From NCBI GenBank assembly GCA_002428015.1, contig DIZW01000006.1, positions 1-42,537 of the forward strand: a DNA stretch of 42,537 nt. The letters are read 5' to 3'. The position numbers and the translations under genes are program-made. Of this stretch, positions 33,716-42,537 are shown one piece after another. The DNA comes from Oxalobacteraceae bacterium UBA6018. Lineage in GTDB: Bacteria > Pseudomonadota > Gammaproteobacteria > Burkholderiales > Burkholderiaceae_D. Numbering within the stretch: position 1 is the first letter of the stretch; each line of letters begins with the position of its first letter. The notes under the pieces are model-generated. The model had not been told where the DNA came from. It searched no databases and saw only the letters and a program-made list of their open reading frames with translations.

Positions 33716-34168
33716 ATGCATACGCTTTCCAACCGCCCGATCCGCCAGCGCCTGTCGCGCGGCTTCACCCTCGTGGAAATCATGGTGGTGGTGGTCATCA
33801 TCGGCATTCTCGCCGCGCTGGTGGTCCCCAAGCTTCTCAGCCGCACCGGCGAATCGCGCGTGACCGCGGCCCGGGTCGACATCTCGACCCTGATGCAGGC
33901 GCTCAAGTTGTACAAGCTCGACAACCAGCGCTACCCGACCACCGAGCAGGGCTTGCAGGCGCTCGTGGTCAAGCCGACCGCCGGCCCGGCCGCCAACGGC
34001 TGGAAGTCCGGCGGCTACGTCGAAAAGCTGCCCAAGGACCCATGGGGCAACTCTTACCAGTACCTGTCGCCAGGCATCCACGGCGAAGTCGACCTGTTCT
34101 CGCTGGGTGCCGACGGCCAGCCCGGCGGCACCGGCGAAGACGCCGACATCGGCTCCTGGGAATTATAA
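33716..34168 (+). CDS. gspG: Type II secretion major pseudopilin GspG
   Basis: 150 residues. It has a type III signal: a short basic leader and the prepilin peptidase site RG|FTLVEIMVVVVIIGILAALVVPKLL, cleaved after Gly. The C-terminal region has DNQRYPTTEQGLQAL, GGYVEKLPKDPWGNSYQYLSPG and the calcium-binding type ending. GspG is the main subunit of the pseudopilus that pushes exoproteins through the GspD secretin. It is the first gene of the operon; no good ribosome site is seen. Confidence 0.96.
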   Translation: MHTLSNRPIRQRLSRGFTLVEIMVVVVIIGILAALVVPKLLSRTGESRVTAARVDISTLMQALKLYKLDNQRYPTTEQGLQALVVKPTAGPAANGWKSGGYVEKLPKDPWGNSYQYLSPGIHGEVDLFSLGADGQPGGTGEDADIGSWEL

Positions 34169-34177
34169 GGAGCCGCC

Positions 34178-34657
34178 TTGTCCACCTTGACGGCAGTGCG
34201 CGCCTCGCGCGGCTTTACGCTGGTCGAGGTGATGGTGGTGATGGTGATCATCGGGATCGTACTGGGCATGGTGTCCCTGAACGCCATCCCCAGCCCGCGC
34301 CAGAACTTGCAGAACGAAGCGCAGCGCCTCGCGCTGCTGCTGCAGTTGGCGCGCGACGAGGCCATCGTGCGCAACCGGCTCGTCACCTTCGAGGCCAACA
34401 GCGAGCGCTACCGCTTCCTGGTGCGCAACGAGAACCGCTGGGACCCGGTCACCCAGGACGACCTGCTGCGCGAGCGTCCGTTCAAGTACACGCCGCTGAC
34501 CCTGCTGCTCGACCCGCCCGGCGCCGGCAGCAGCGACCCGATGCGCATCACCTTCGGGCGCGAGCCGGTCGACAAACCCTTCGTGCTGACCCTGGCCATC
34601 GGCGACGACCACGTGGCCATCCGCGCCGACGGCATCGGCCACTTCACGGTTGAATGA
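34178..34657 (+). CDS. gspH: Type II secretion pseudopilin GspH
   Basis: 159 residues with a TTG start; AAGGAGCCGCC precedes it. The leader SRG|FTLVEVMVVMVIIGIVLGMVSLNAI is a prepilin cleavage site. The remainder resembles minor pseudopilin GspH (LRNRLVTFEANSERYRFL-type region and FGREPVDKPF). GspH sits at or near the pilus tip with I, J, K. It follows gspG by nine bases and overlaps gspI by 8 bases. Confidence 0.9.
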   Translation: MSTLTAVRASRGFTLVEVMVVMVIIGIVLGMVSLNAIPSPRQNLQNEAQRLALLLQLARDEAIVRNRLVTFEANSERYRFLVRNENRWDPVTQDDLLRERPFKYTPLTLLLDPPGAGSSDPMRITFGREPVDKPFVLTLAIGDDHVAIRADGIGHFTVE

Positions 34658-35045
34658 CATGCGCCCACACCGCCACCGCCCATCGGCCAGCGCCGGCTTC
34701 ACCCTGCTCGAAGTGCTGGTGGCGCTGGTGATCGTCGGCACCGCGCTGGGCGCGTCCCTGCGCGCCGTCGGCAGCCTGACCTCCAACAGTTCCGGGCTGC
34801 GCAGCGCCATGATGGCCACCTGGTCGGCCGAGAACCGCCTGGTGCAGATCCGCCTGGGGCGCGAATATCCGGCGGTGGGCAAGAAGAGCTACCCCTGCCC
34901 GCAGGGCGACCTGCAGCTGATCTGCCAGGACGAGGTCTTGGCCAGCCCCAATCCGCGCCTGCGCCGGGTCGAGGTGAGCGTGTTCGACGCGCAAAACCCG
35001 GAGCGGCGCATCATCAAGCTGGTGCAACTGGTGCTCAACGAATGA
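34650..35045 (+). CDS. gspI: Type II secretion minor pseudopilin GspI
   Basis: 131 residues from 34650; a second in-frame ATG at 34659 is equally possible. The leader has a prepilin site SAG|FTLLEVLVALVIVGTALGASL. The following GSLTSNSSGLRSAMMATWSAENRL and the C-terminal LRRVEVSVFDAQNPERRIIKLVQLVLNE match GspI. It overlaps gspH at the start and gspJ at the end (4 bases), so the genes are translationally coupled. Confidence 0.92.
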   Translation: MNDMRPHRHRPSASAGFTLLEVLVALVIVGTALGASLRAVGSLTSNSSGLRSAMMATWSAENRLVQIRLGREYPAVGKKSYPCPQGDLQLICQDEVLASPNPRLRRVEVSVFDAQNPERRIIKLVQLVLNE

Positions 35046-35695
35046 ACCACCGTAACGAGCGCCAGCGCGCCTTCACGCTGGTCGAACTGCTGGTGGCCAT
35101 CAGCATCCTGGCGCTGGTCGCGGTGCTGGGCTGGCGCGGCCTGGATGGCATCGTGCGCGCGCGCGTGGCGCTCACCGCCCAGCTCGAGGCCACGCGCGGC
35201 ATGCAGCTCGCGTTCGCCCAGATGCAGAGCGATTGCGAGCACCTGTCCCGGCCCGAGCTGCTGCAGGGGCGGCCCTATCTGCTGGCCGGCCCCGACCGCA
35301 TCACCCTGGTGCGCGACGTCTACCTGGAAAACGAACCGTCGCGCATCCAGGTGGTCGCCTACCGCGTGCGCGACGGCGTGTTGACCCGGCGCGAATCGCT
35401 CGCCACGCGCGACCTGATCCAGCTCGACGTGCTGTGGAAGGCGGCCATCAGCGACAGCGACAGCACGCCGCCGGTGGCCCTGCAAAGCGGCGTGATGGCC
35501 ATGCAGACCCAGACTTGGGAGAACAACGCCTGGCACGTGGCCGGCCAGCCCGACTCCCAGGCCGACCAACAGCAGCCGCAGCAGCCGCGTCCCGCGCCGC
35601 TGGTCGCGCTGCCACCCACCGGCCTGCAAGTGGCGCTGCAGCTGGCCGGCGTGAACGCGCCGATGAGCAAGGCCTTCCTGCTGGGAGGGCTATGA
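35042..35695 (+). CDS. gspJ: Type II secretion minor pseudopilin GspJ
   Basis: 217 residues. Start overlaps the gspI stop (ATGA). The prepilin site is RA|FTLVELLVAISILALVAVLGWRGL; note Ala instead of the usual Gly at the -1 position. The middle (VAYRVRDGVLTRRESLATRD) is characteristic of GspJ. The C-terminus is Pro/Gln-rich and ends GVNAPMSKAFLLGGL. GspJ joins I and K in the trimeric tip complex. It overlaps gspK by four bases (ATGA). Confidence 0.93.
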   Translation: MNHRNERQRAFTLVELLVAISILALVAVLGWRGLDGIVRARVALTAQLEATRGMQLAFAQMQSDCEHLSRPELLQGRPYLLAGPDRITLVRDVYLENEPSRIQVVAYRVRDGVLTRRESLATRDLIQLDVLWKAAISDSDSTPPVALQSGVMAMQTQTWENNAWHVAGQPDSQADQQQPQQPRPAPLVALPPTGLQVALQLAGVNAPMSKAFLLGGL

Positions 35696-36765
35696 TGCGC
35701 CGCCCGCCACTGCGCCAGCAAGGCGTCGCCATCATCACGGCCTTGCTGCTGACCACCCTGGCGGTGACCATCGTCGCCAGCCTGTTCTGGCAGCAGCAGG
35801 TGCAGGTGCGCTCGATGGAGAACCAGCGCCTGCACCTGCAGACCAAATGGATCTTGCGCGGCGCCCTCGACTGGGCCCGCCTGGTGCTGCGCCAGGACGG
35901 CTTCGACAACAGCCAGTACACCACCCTGACGGCGGTGTGGAACACGCCGCTGGCCGAAACCCGGCTCGACCAGTACATCGAGCGCGAGCGGGTCGAGGGC
36001 GAAGTGTTCGACGCCACCCTGTCGGGCCGCATCATCGACGCCTGCTCGCGCTACAATCTGGCCAATCTGTCGATCGGCCGGCAGATGCAGCCGGCCCAGG
36101 TGCGCGTGTACCGGCGCCTGCTGGTCGCGCTGCAGATCGACCCGGTGCTGGCCGAGCGCACGGCCAAGGCGGTGGCCAGCAGCGCGCCGCCGCCGCCGGT
36201 GCCGCTGCCCGGCGCCGGTGCGGGTGGGGGCGCGGGCGCGGGCGATGCCAACCCGACCGGCCCGGGAGACGCCAACCCGACCGGTACTGGACAGGTCAGC
36301 CCGGCGGGCAGCGGGGGCACGCCCGCCACCACGGTCGCGGCGAGCGGCACCGAGGCGCCGATCGCGCTCGAACGCCTGGAGGACCTGCTGAGCATTCCGG
36401 GCTACACGCAGCAGATCGTCGACAAGCTGCGCGACTTCGTCATCGTGCTGCCTGAGCAGACCAAGGTCAATGTGAACACCGCGCCGCCGGAAGTGCTGGC
36501 CGCGCTGGTGGAAGGGATGTCGGTGTCGGAAGCGAATGCGCTGGTGGCGCGGCGCACGCAGGCATACTGGCGCCAGGAGTCCGATTTCAAGGCACAGCTG
36601 TTTGGCAAGGAGGCGGCCGACGGCACGTATGATGTGAAGAGCACGTATTTTCTGGTGCTGAGCCGGATTCGCCTCGACCGCGCCGCGCTCGACGCCGAGG
36701 CGCTGGTGAACCGCAAACTGGGGCCGGGCGCGCAGACCACGACGGTCTGGGTCCGCCAACTATAG
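35692..36765 (+). CDS. gspK: Type II secretion pseudopilin GspK
   Basis: 357 residues; ribosome site GGGAGG; two adjacent ATGs (35692, 35695). GspK caps the pseudopilus and lacks the conserved Glu5 of other pseudopilins. The leader is QQGVAIITALLLTTLAVTIVASLFW. The body has LQTKWILRGALDWARLVLRQDG and C-terminal VNVNTAPPEVLAALVEGMSVSEANALVARR, the helix-hairpin typical of GspK. Between them, residues about 165-219 are a Gly/Ala/Pro/Thr low-complexity insert with a duplicated GDANPTG, which lengthens the protein. The core appears intact. Confidence 0.93.
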   Translation: MMRRPPLRQQGVAIITALLLTTLAVTIVASLFWQQQVQVRSMENQRLHLQTKWILRGALDWARLVLRQDGFDNSQYTTLTAVWNTPLAETRLDQYIERERVEGEVFDATLSGRIIDACSRYNLANLSIGRQMQPAQVRVYRRLLVALQIDPVLAERTAKAVASSAPPPPVPLPGAGAGGGAGAGDANPTGPGDANPTGTGQVSPAGSGGTPATTVAASGTEAPIALERLEDLLSIPGYTQQIVDKLRDFVIVLPEQTKVNVNTAPPEVLAALVEGMSVSEANALVARRTQAYWRQESDFKAQLFGKEAADGTYDVKSTYFLVLSRIRLDRAALDAEALVNRKLGPGAQTTTVWVRQL

Positions 36766-36782
36766 AACGAAAGCGAGAAGGC

Positions 36783-37997
36783 TTGACTACTTTATATATC
36801 CGGCTTCCAGCCCGCGCCGACAGCGACGGCACCCTGGCGGCCTTCGTCCAGGTGGCGTCAGGGGGCGCGCTCGGCCAGAGCGGCCAGGGCGCCTTGCGCG
36901 GCATGGGCGACCTGGTGGCGGCGAGCAACCAGGTAGTGCTGCTGCTGGCCGCGGCCGACGTCACCCTGCTGCACGTGAAGGTGCCGCCGATGTCGGCCGC
37001 GCGCCTGAAGGCGGCGCTGCCGAACCTGGTGGAAGAACAGATCCTGGGCGACCCGGCCGAGTGCGTGCTGGTGGCCGCGCTGGCCGACGCGCCGGACGGC
37101 ACCCGCACGGTCGCGGTGGCGCAGCGCGCCTGGCTCGAGGCGCTGGTCAAGGCGCTGCTGGCCCAGGGCGCGCGCAAGGTGGCCGCGCTGCCGGCCCAGC
37201 TGTGCCTGCCGCTGCACCCGGGCAGCGCGGCGGCCGCCATCGACGCCACCGGCATTACCCTGCGCCACGGGCAGTATCAGGGCCTCGGGCTGGCGCTGGC
37301 GGGCGAGCCGCAGATGGCGCTGCAAACGGTGCGCGCGCTGGCCGGCGACGTGCCGCTGACGCTCTACCTGCCGGCGGCCGAGTTGGGCGAATACCGCGCC
37401 CTGGTCGCCGAGGCCGGGCCCGGCATCACGCTCGAGGAAGAGCACTGGGCGCACTGGATCGCCGGCTCCAAGAGCACCACCATCGACCTGGTGCCGGGCC
37501 TGGGCGCGGCCGGCGCCAAGGCGCGCGACTGGCAGCGCTGGCGCTGGCCGATCCGCCTGGCCGTGGCCGCGCTGGTGGTCAACCTGGCGGGCCTGAACAT
37601 CGAATGGCTGCGCATGAAGCGCGAAGCCGAGGCGGTGCGCCAGTCGATGACCCAGACCTTCAAGGCCGCCTACCCGAAAGAAACCGTGATCCTCGATCCT
37701 GAAGCCCAGATGCGCAAGAACATCGCCACGGCCAAGGCCAGCCACGGCCAGCTCAACGCCGACGAATTCACCTACCTGGCGGCCGCCTTTGGCGAGGCGG
37801 TGCGCACCACCGGACGCCAGCCGGTGCTGTCCTCGCTGAATTACGCCGACCATGCGCTGACCATCAAGGTCAAGCCGGAAAGCGCCGATCCGTCGATGCT
37901 GGCGCCGTTGCAGCAGGCGCTGGCGGGGCGCCGCATCGCCCTGGCCGATGGCGGCGGTGGCGTCTGGAAGCTCACCAGCATGGGAGGCAAGCAATGA
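36783..37997 (+). CDS. gspL: Type II secretion inner-membrane protein GspL
   Basis: 404 residues with a TTG start near GAGAAGG. The N-terminal cytoplasmic domain is actin-like (TLYIRLPARADSDG, LLAAADVTLLHVKVPPMSAARLKAALPNLVEEQILGD in parts). A membrane segment (about 260-280) precedes a periplasmic ferredoxin-like domain. GspL binds the GspE ATPase in the cytoplasm and GspM in the membrane. It overlaps gspM by four bases. The start codon choice is moderately certain. Confidence 0.9.
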   Translation: MTTLYIRLPARADSDGTLAAFVQVASGGALGQSGQGALRGMGDLVAASNQVVLLLAAADVTLLHVKVPPMSAARLKAALPNLVEEQILGDPAECVLVAALADAPDGTRTVAVAQRAWLEALVKALLAQGARKVAALPAQLCLPLHPGSAAAAIDATGITLRHGQYQGLGLALAGEPQMALQTVRALAGDVPLTLYLPAAELGEYRALVAEAGPGITLEEEHWAHWIAGSKSTTIDLVPGLGAAGAKARDWQRWRWPIRLAVAALVVNLAGLNIEWLRMKREAEAVRQSMTQTFKAAYPKETVILDPEAQMRKNIATAKASHGQLNADEFTYLAAAFGEAVRTTGRQPVLSSLNYADHALTIKVKPESADPSMLAPLQQALAGRRIALADGGGGVWKLTSMGGKQ

Positions 37998-38524
37998 GCG
38001 CGGCCAATGTCATCCGCGGCGTGAAAGACCAGCTGATCCTGTACTGGCTGGCGCGCACCGAGCAGGAACGCAAATACCTGGGCGCCGCCGCCGCCGTGGC
38101 GCTGGTGGCCCTGGTGTACTCGCTGTTCGTCGATCCGGCCGTGACGGGCGTGACCCGGCTGCGGCGCGACCTGCCCCAGCTGCGCCAGCAGGCCGCGCAG
38201 CTGCAGTCGCTGGCGTTGCAAGCGGGCGAGCTGGCGCGCCAGCCGCCCGTGCAGGTGACGCCGATGACGCGTGAGAGCGTGATGGCCAGCCTGGCCGCGC
38301 GCTCGATCGTGCCGCAGTCGCTCACCGTGGCCGGCGAAAGCGCCAAGTTGCAGCTGACCAACGTCTCCTACGCCAACCTGTACGCGTGGCTGGACGCGCA
38401 GCGCCGCGAAAATCGCGTCGCCGTCGACGAGGGCAGCATCAGCGCCCTGCCGGCGCTGGGCCAGGTCGATGCCAGCCTGACCTTGCGCCAGAACACCGGC
38501 GACGCCGGCACTGGAGCCCGATGA
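37994..38524 (+). CDS. gspM: Type II secretion protein GspM
   Basis: 176 residues. A short N-terminal cytoplasmic region (YWLARTEQERKYLGAAAAVALVAL) leads into one membrane segment at about 30-45, followed by a coiled region and a periplasmic ferredoxin-like domain, the GspM layout. It pairs with GspL in the inner-membrane platform. Overlap with gspL (ATGA) and with gspN (ATGA) makes its place in the operon certain. Confidence 0.9.
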   Translation: MSAANVIRGVKDQLILYWLARTEQERKYLGAAAAVALVALVYSLFVDPAVTGVTRLRRDLPQLRQQAAQLQSLALQAGELARQPPVQVTPMTRESVMASLAARSIVPQSLTVAGESAKLQLTNVSYANLYAWLDAQRRENRVAVDEGSISALPALGQVDASLTLRQNTGDAGTGAR

Positions 38525-39294
38525 AGCAGCTCGTGGTATGGTTGGCGGCGATTCTCGCCACGGTCGCGCTGACGGTGCTGGCTTTCCTGCCGGCGGCATG
38601 GCTGGGCCCGGTCGTCGAGCGCCAGACGGGCGGACGTTTGACTATGGGGGACGCGCAGGGTACGCTGTGGCGCGGTTCGGCGTTCCTGGGCGGCGCGCCC
38701 GGCGAGGGCGGGGCGGTGACGCCGCTGCTGCCGGGCCGGTTCGTGTGGCGCCTGTCGCCGCTGGTGCTGCTGGGCCAGGTTGATGTACGCCTGGAAAATC
38801 CGCTGGCGCTCAGCCAGCCGGTGACCATTGCCGGCACCTGGAGCCAGTGGCAGGTCAGCCCGGCGGCGCTGCTGCTGCCGGCCGAGGGCCTGGCTGGCCT
38901 GGGCGCGCCGCTCAACACGCTGGCGCCCTCGGGCACGATGCGGCTGTCGTGGAGCGCGCTGCAGCTGCTGCGCGTGGGCGGCGGGGTGGCGGTCGAGGGG
39001 CGCACGGTGCTGAGCATGACGGACATGGGCTCGCGCATGGCGCCGGTCAAGCCGCTGGGCAGTTATGAGATGGCGATGGACTGGCACGGCCAGGCCGCGC
39101 AACTGAGCTTGAACACGGTACGCGGCGCGTTACTGTTGTCGGGCAGCGGGACGCTCGACCACGGGCGCTTCCGCTTTTCCGGCGACGCGCAGGCGGCCCA
39201 AGGATATGAAGACACGCTGGGCAACCTGCTCAATCTGCTGGGCCAGCGCCGCACGGTGAACGGCAAGAAAATTACTGCGTTAGAGTTCAAATAA
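38521..39294 (+). CDS. gspN: Type II secretion protein GspN
   Basis: 257 residues from the ATG at 38521. An N-terminal membrane segment (about 5-25) is followed by a periplasmic beta-rich domain with RQTGGRLTMGDAQGTLWRGSA, the GspN family signature, and later WSQWQVSPAALL and the C-terminal LGNLLNLLGQRRTVNGKKITALEFK (in parts). GspN is a non-essential or accessory component present in some systems. It overlaps gspD by one base (TAATG). Confidence 0.9.
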   Translation: MKQLVVWLAAILATVALTVLAFLPAAWLGPVVERQTGGRLTMGDAQGTLWRGSAFLGGAPGEGGAVTPLLPGRFVWRLSPLVLLGQVDVRLENPLALSQPVTIAGTWSQWQVSPAALLLPAEGLAGLGAPLNTLAPSGTMRLSWSALQLLRVGGGVAVEGRTVLSMTDMGSRMAPVKPLGSYEMAMDWHGQAAQLSLNTVRGALLLSGSGTLDHGRFRFSGDAQAAQGYEDTLGNLLNLLGQRRTVNGKKITALEFK

Positions 39295-41550
39295 TGAAAA
39301 AACAGTCTGGAAGCACCCATCCATTCCTGGCGCTGCGCCGCGTTGTCGGCGCCGCGATGCTGTGCTGCGCGGCCGTCACGGCCATGCCGGCCGGCGCCGC
39401 CCCCGCCCCAGAGAACGAGGCCGCGCTCAATTTCGTCGGCGCCGACATCGAATCGGTGATCAAGGCGGTCGGCCATTACACCGGCATGACCTTCATCATC
39501 GACCCGCGCGTGAAGGGCACCCTGACCCTGGTGTCGGAAAAGACCCTGACCAAGGCGCAGGCCTTCGAGCTGCTCACCTCCGCGCTGCGCCTGCAGGGCT
39601 ACGCGGTGGTGACCGGCGACGGCTACGCCAAGGTGGTGCCGGAAGCCGAGGCCAAGCTGCAGTCCTCGCCGACCAACGTGGGCACGGGCCCCAGCCGGGT
39701 GCGCGGCGACCAGGTGGCGACCCAGATCTACCACCTGAACTACGAATCGGCCGCCAACCTGACCGCCGTGCTGCGCCCCTTGATCTCGCCGAATAACTCG
39801 ATCATGGCCGAACCGGGCAGCAACAGCCTGGTGATCACCGATTACGCCGACAATCTCAAGCGTCTGTCGAAAATCATCGCCACGCTCGACGCCCCGGCCA
39901 CCGGCCGACCTGGACGTGGTGCCGGTGCGCCACGCCATCGCCAGCGACCTGGCCGCGCTGGTCAACAAGCTGATGGAGCCGACCGCCGGCGGCGACTCCG
40001 GGCGGGTCTCCGTGGTGGCCGATCCGCGCACCAACTCGGTGGTGGTGCGGGCCCCGTCGCGCGCGCGCGCCAGCCTGGCCAAGTCGCTCATCGCCAAACT
40101 CGACCAGCCGACCGCCGAGGCGGGCAACGTGCACGTGGTCTACCTGAAGAACGCCGACGCCACGCGCCTGGCGCAGACCCTGCGCGCGGTGGTCTCCTCG
40201 GACGCCTCGTCGCTGCCGCAGCAGCAGACCGGCACCCAGGGCGGCAGCGTGGGTGTCAGCGGCGGCGCCGTCGGCGGCCAGGGCACCCAGGGCGGCCAAG
40301 GCCTTGGCCAGGGCAACACCACCGCCGGCAACACGCTGGGCGGCCAGCAGACCCAGGGCGCGGGCGCCACCAGCGCCGGCTACATCCAGGCCGACGCCTC
40401 CACCAACACCCTGATCATCACCGCCAGCGACGCCGTGTACCGCAACATGCGCGCCGTGATCGACCTGCTCGACGCGCGCCGCGCCCAGGTCCACATCGAG
40501 TCGATGATCGTCGAAGTGAACGCCAACAAGGCCGCCGAATTCGGCGTGCAGTGGCTGGGCCTGACCGGCAACAGCGCCAGCGACTACCGGGTCGGCGCGC
40601 TGCAGTCCTTCGGCAGCGCCGGCGCCAACAGCCTGACCACCTTGGCCGCGGCCGGATCGAAGGCGATTCCGGGCGCCGGCTTTTCGATCGGATTGTTCAA
40701 GCAGATCAACGGCGCGCTCGGCCTGGGCGCGATCGCCCACGCGCTCGAGTCCGAAGGCAACGCCAACATCCTGTCGACCCCGAACATGCTCACGCTCGAC
40801 AACGAGCTGGCCACCATCAAGGTCGGCCAGAACGTGCCGATCATCAGCGGCCAGTTCACCACCCCGGCCAGCGGCACCGCCACCAACCCGTTCCAGACCA
40901 TCGACCGGCGCGACGTCGGCATCACGCTCAAGGTGCGCCCGCAGATTTCCGAAGGCGGTACCATCAAGATGGCGATCTACCAGGAGAGTTCGAGCGTCGA
41001 CCCGGCCAGCCTGAAGGACGCCGCCGGCGTGACCACCAACATCCGCGTGATCGAAAATAACGTGATCGCCGACGACGGCCAGATCATCGTCCTCGGCGGC
41101 CTGATCCGCGACGACACCGGCGACACCAACGAGAAGGTGCCGGGCCTGGGCGACCTGCCGATCATCGGCAACCTGTTCAAGTACCGCACGCGCAACCGCA
41201 ACAAGACCAACCTGATGGTGTTCCTGCGCCCGGTGATCGTACGCAGCAAGGAGGACAGCAACGCCATCGCCGCCGACCGCTACGACTACATGCGCTCGTC
41301 CGGCCTGAAGGCCCAGGGCACCGACGGCACGCTGATGGTGCCCGACTACGGCACCCCGGTGCTGCCGCAGCTGACCAACGGCCAGCCGCCGCCGGGCGGT
41401 ACGCTGGTGGCGGTGCCGCCCAAGCCGCGCGCGGGCGTCCCGACCCAGCCGCCGGCCAAGCCGGCCGGCACGCCCTCGGGCCAGGGCGCCGATGTCTCGC
41501 AGCAGAAGTACCGCCCGGTGCAGCCCAGCGCGCCGGCCCAGGGTCAATGA
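39294..41550 (+). pseudogene. gspD: Type II secretion secretin GspD, frameshifted
   Basis: The frame from 39294 encodes the signal peptide, N0 (LNFVGADIESVIKAVGHYTG) and N1 (QIYHLNYESAANLTAVLRPL) domains. The homology then jumps to the next frame at about 39903, continuing DLDVVPVRHAIASDLAALV (N2), N3 and the secretin core (VPIISGQFTTPASGTATNPF, VLGGLIRDD, GDLPIIGNLFKYR). Removing one G of the GG at 39903-39904 restores a 751-residue protein. N3 carries a Gly/Gln-rich insert (about 307-361). Everything else is intact, so this is either a recent mutation or a sequencing error in a GC-rich tract. GspD forms the outer-membrane channel; loss would disable the system. Confidence 0.9.
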
Positions 41551-41557
41551 GTAACGC

Positions 41558-42537
41558 ATGAATAATCTGCTTCCCTACGCTTTCGCGCGCGACTTCGGCG
41601 TGCTGGCCCGCTCGGGCGACGACACCGGCCAGGCGGTCGAGGTCTGGGTCTCGGGCGCCACCGTGCCGGCCGCGATCGCCGAGGTGTCGCGCCGCTTCGG
41701 CCGCATCGCGCTGCGCCGCATGGAGCGCGCCGAGCTGGAGGCGGCCATCGCCAGCGCCTACGCCGGCGCCGGCGGCGACGCCTCCCAGGTGGCCGACGAG
41801 TTCGACGCCGACCTCGACCTGACCAAGCTGCTGCAGGACGTGCCGGCCATCGAGGACCTGCTCGAGTCCTCCGACGACGCCCCGGTGATCCGCATGATCA
41901 ACGCGCTGCTGACGCAGTCGCTGCGCGAGGGCGCCTCGGACATCCACATCGAACCGTTCGAGCAGACCTCGGTGGTGCGCTTTCGCATCGACGGCGCGCT
42001 GCGCGACGTGGTCCGTCCGCGCAAGGCCATCCACGGCTCGCTCATCTCGCGCATCAAGATCATGGCCCAGCTCGACATCGCCGAGAAGCGCTTGCCGCAG
42101 GACGGCCGCATCACCCTGCGCATCGGCGGCAAGGGCGTGGACGTGCGCGTCTCGACCCTGCCGACCGGGCACGGCGAGCGCGCCGTGCTGCGCCTGCTGG
42201 ACAAGGAAGCCGGCCGGCTGGACCTGTCGCACCTGGGCATGAGCCCGAGCCTGCTGCCGCAGTTCGACACCCTGATCAACCAGCCACACGGGATCGTGCT
42301 GGTCACCGGGCCGACCGGCTCGGGCAAGACCACCACCCTGTACGCGGCCCTGTCGCGCCTGAACGCGGCCACCACCAACATCCTCACGGTGGAGGACCCG
42401 ATCGAGTACGACCTGCTCGGCGTGGGCCAGACCCAGGTCAACGCCAAGATCGACATGACCTTCTCCAAGGCGCTGCGCGCGATCCTGCGCCAGGACCCGG
42501 ACGTGATCATGATCGGCGAGATCCGCGACCTGGAGAC
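41558..42537 (+). CDS. gspE: Type II secretion ATPase GspE (start only)
   Basis: 326 codons are visible; the gene runs off the end of the window. The N-terminal domain (about 1-95) includes the GspL-contacting region, followed by SDIHIEPFEQTSVVRFRIDG. Walker A is GPTGSGKTTT (251-260), the Asp box is ITLRIGGKGVDVRVSTLPTG, and Walker B is VIMIGEIRD (about 315-323). GspE powers pseudopilus assembly. It follows gspD by seven bases. GspF is expected next. Confidence 0.96.
   Translation, partial: MNNLLPYAFARDFGVLARSGDDTGQAVEVWVSGATVPAAIAEVSRRFGRIALRRMERAELEAAIASAYAGAGGDASQVADEFDADLDLTKLLQDVPAIEDLLESSDDAPVIRMINALLTQSLREGASDIHIEPFEQTSVVRFRIDGALRDVVRPRKAIHGSLISRIKIMAQLDIAEKRLPQDGRITLRIGGKGVDVRVSTLPTGHGERAVLRLLDKEAGRLDLSHLGMSPSLLPQFDTLINQPHGIVLVTGPTGSGKTTTLYAALSRLNAATTNILTVEDPIEYDLLGVGQTQVNAKIDMTFSKALRAILRQDPDVIMIGEIRDLE

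Noticed and set aside
39903..41060. Plus-strand continuation of the gspD frame as a real 588-residue protein
   Set aside because: After 39903 this frame turns into Arg/Gly/Gln-rich noise, while the secretin homology continues in the neighbouring frame.
39874..41559. Long minus-strand open frame opposite gspD
   Set aside because: Antisense shadow of the secretin core, which has strong family motifs on the plus strand.

Overview
The window is a high-GC chromosomal segment from a betaproteobacterium, most probably the Oxalobacteraceae (Massilia/Duganella/Herbaspirillum relatives). This is inferred from the petABC-sspA-sspB block, the gpsA-secB-grxC-rhodanese / gpmA-envC-ctpA-moeB neighbourhood, the GspG-first type II secretion operon and the codon and base composition. 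No database search was possible.

Layout. (1) 1-3.1 kb: the end of a Tad pilus locus (TadC, then a TPR/LytR_C lipoprotein), a BON-domain lipoprotein, a GIN-domain surface protein and a small secreted protein. (2) 3.3-9.5 kb: a visibly lower-GC accessory stretch with a cation diffusion facilitator, a bleomycin-resistance-like VOC protein, a pqqABCDE cofactor operon on the minus strand, and a flavodoxin-fold NAD(P)H oxidoreductase preceded by a tiny coupled ORF. pqqA has a near-consensus sigma-54 promoter and a strong hairpin separates pqqA from pqqB. (3) 9.6-18.5 kb: an aromatic-compound catabolic cluster. A LysR regulator is divergent from an MFS aromatic-acid transporter, DUF336 protein, ACMSD-type amidohydrolase, extradiol-type VOC dioxygenase, FAH-family hydrolase, FAD hydroxylase and porin. 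Its composition resembles the flavonoid (naringenin) fde operon of Herbaspirillum seropedicae. (4) 18.5-22.9 kb: tRNA-Thr(UGU), SspB, SspA and the cytochrome bc1 complex (petABC), all on the minus strand. (5) 23.1-25.8 kb: mscL, an HtrA-type protease, a DUF2461 protein and a cupin. (6) 25.9-33.5 kb: housekeeping genes arranged around a divergent promoter region between the rhodanese and gpmA. (7) 33.7-42.5 kb: a type II secretion operon gspG-H-I-J-K-L-M-N-D-E, with many 1-8 base overlaps, running off the end inside gspE. gspD carries a one-base frameshift and no gspC is visible.

The parts best worth following up are the putative ring-cleavage operon with its divergent LysR and a perfect TTGGCG-N13-CGCCAA dyad, the sigma-54 control of PQQ synthesis, the possible HxlR remnant coupled to the oxidoreductase, the frameshifted secretin gene, and several hairpin or REP-like elements in the intergenic regions. 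I found no CRISPR array, prophage, insertion sequence or rRNA.
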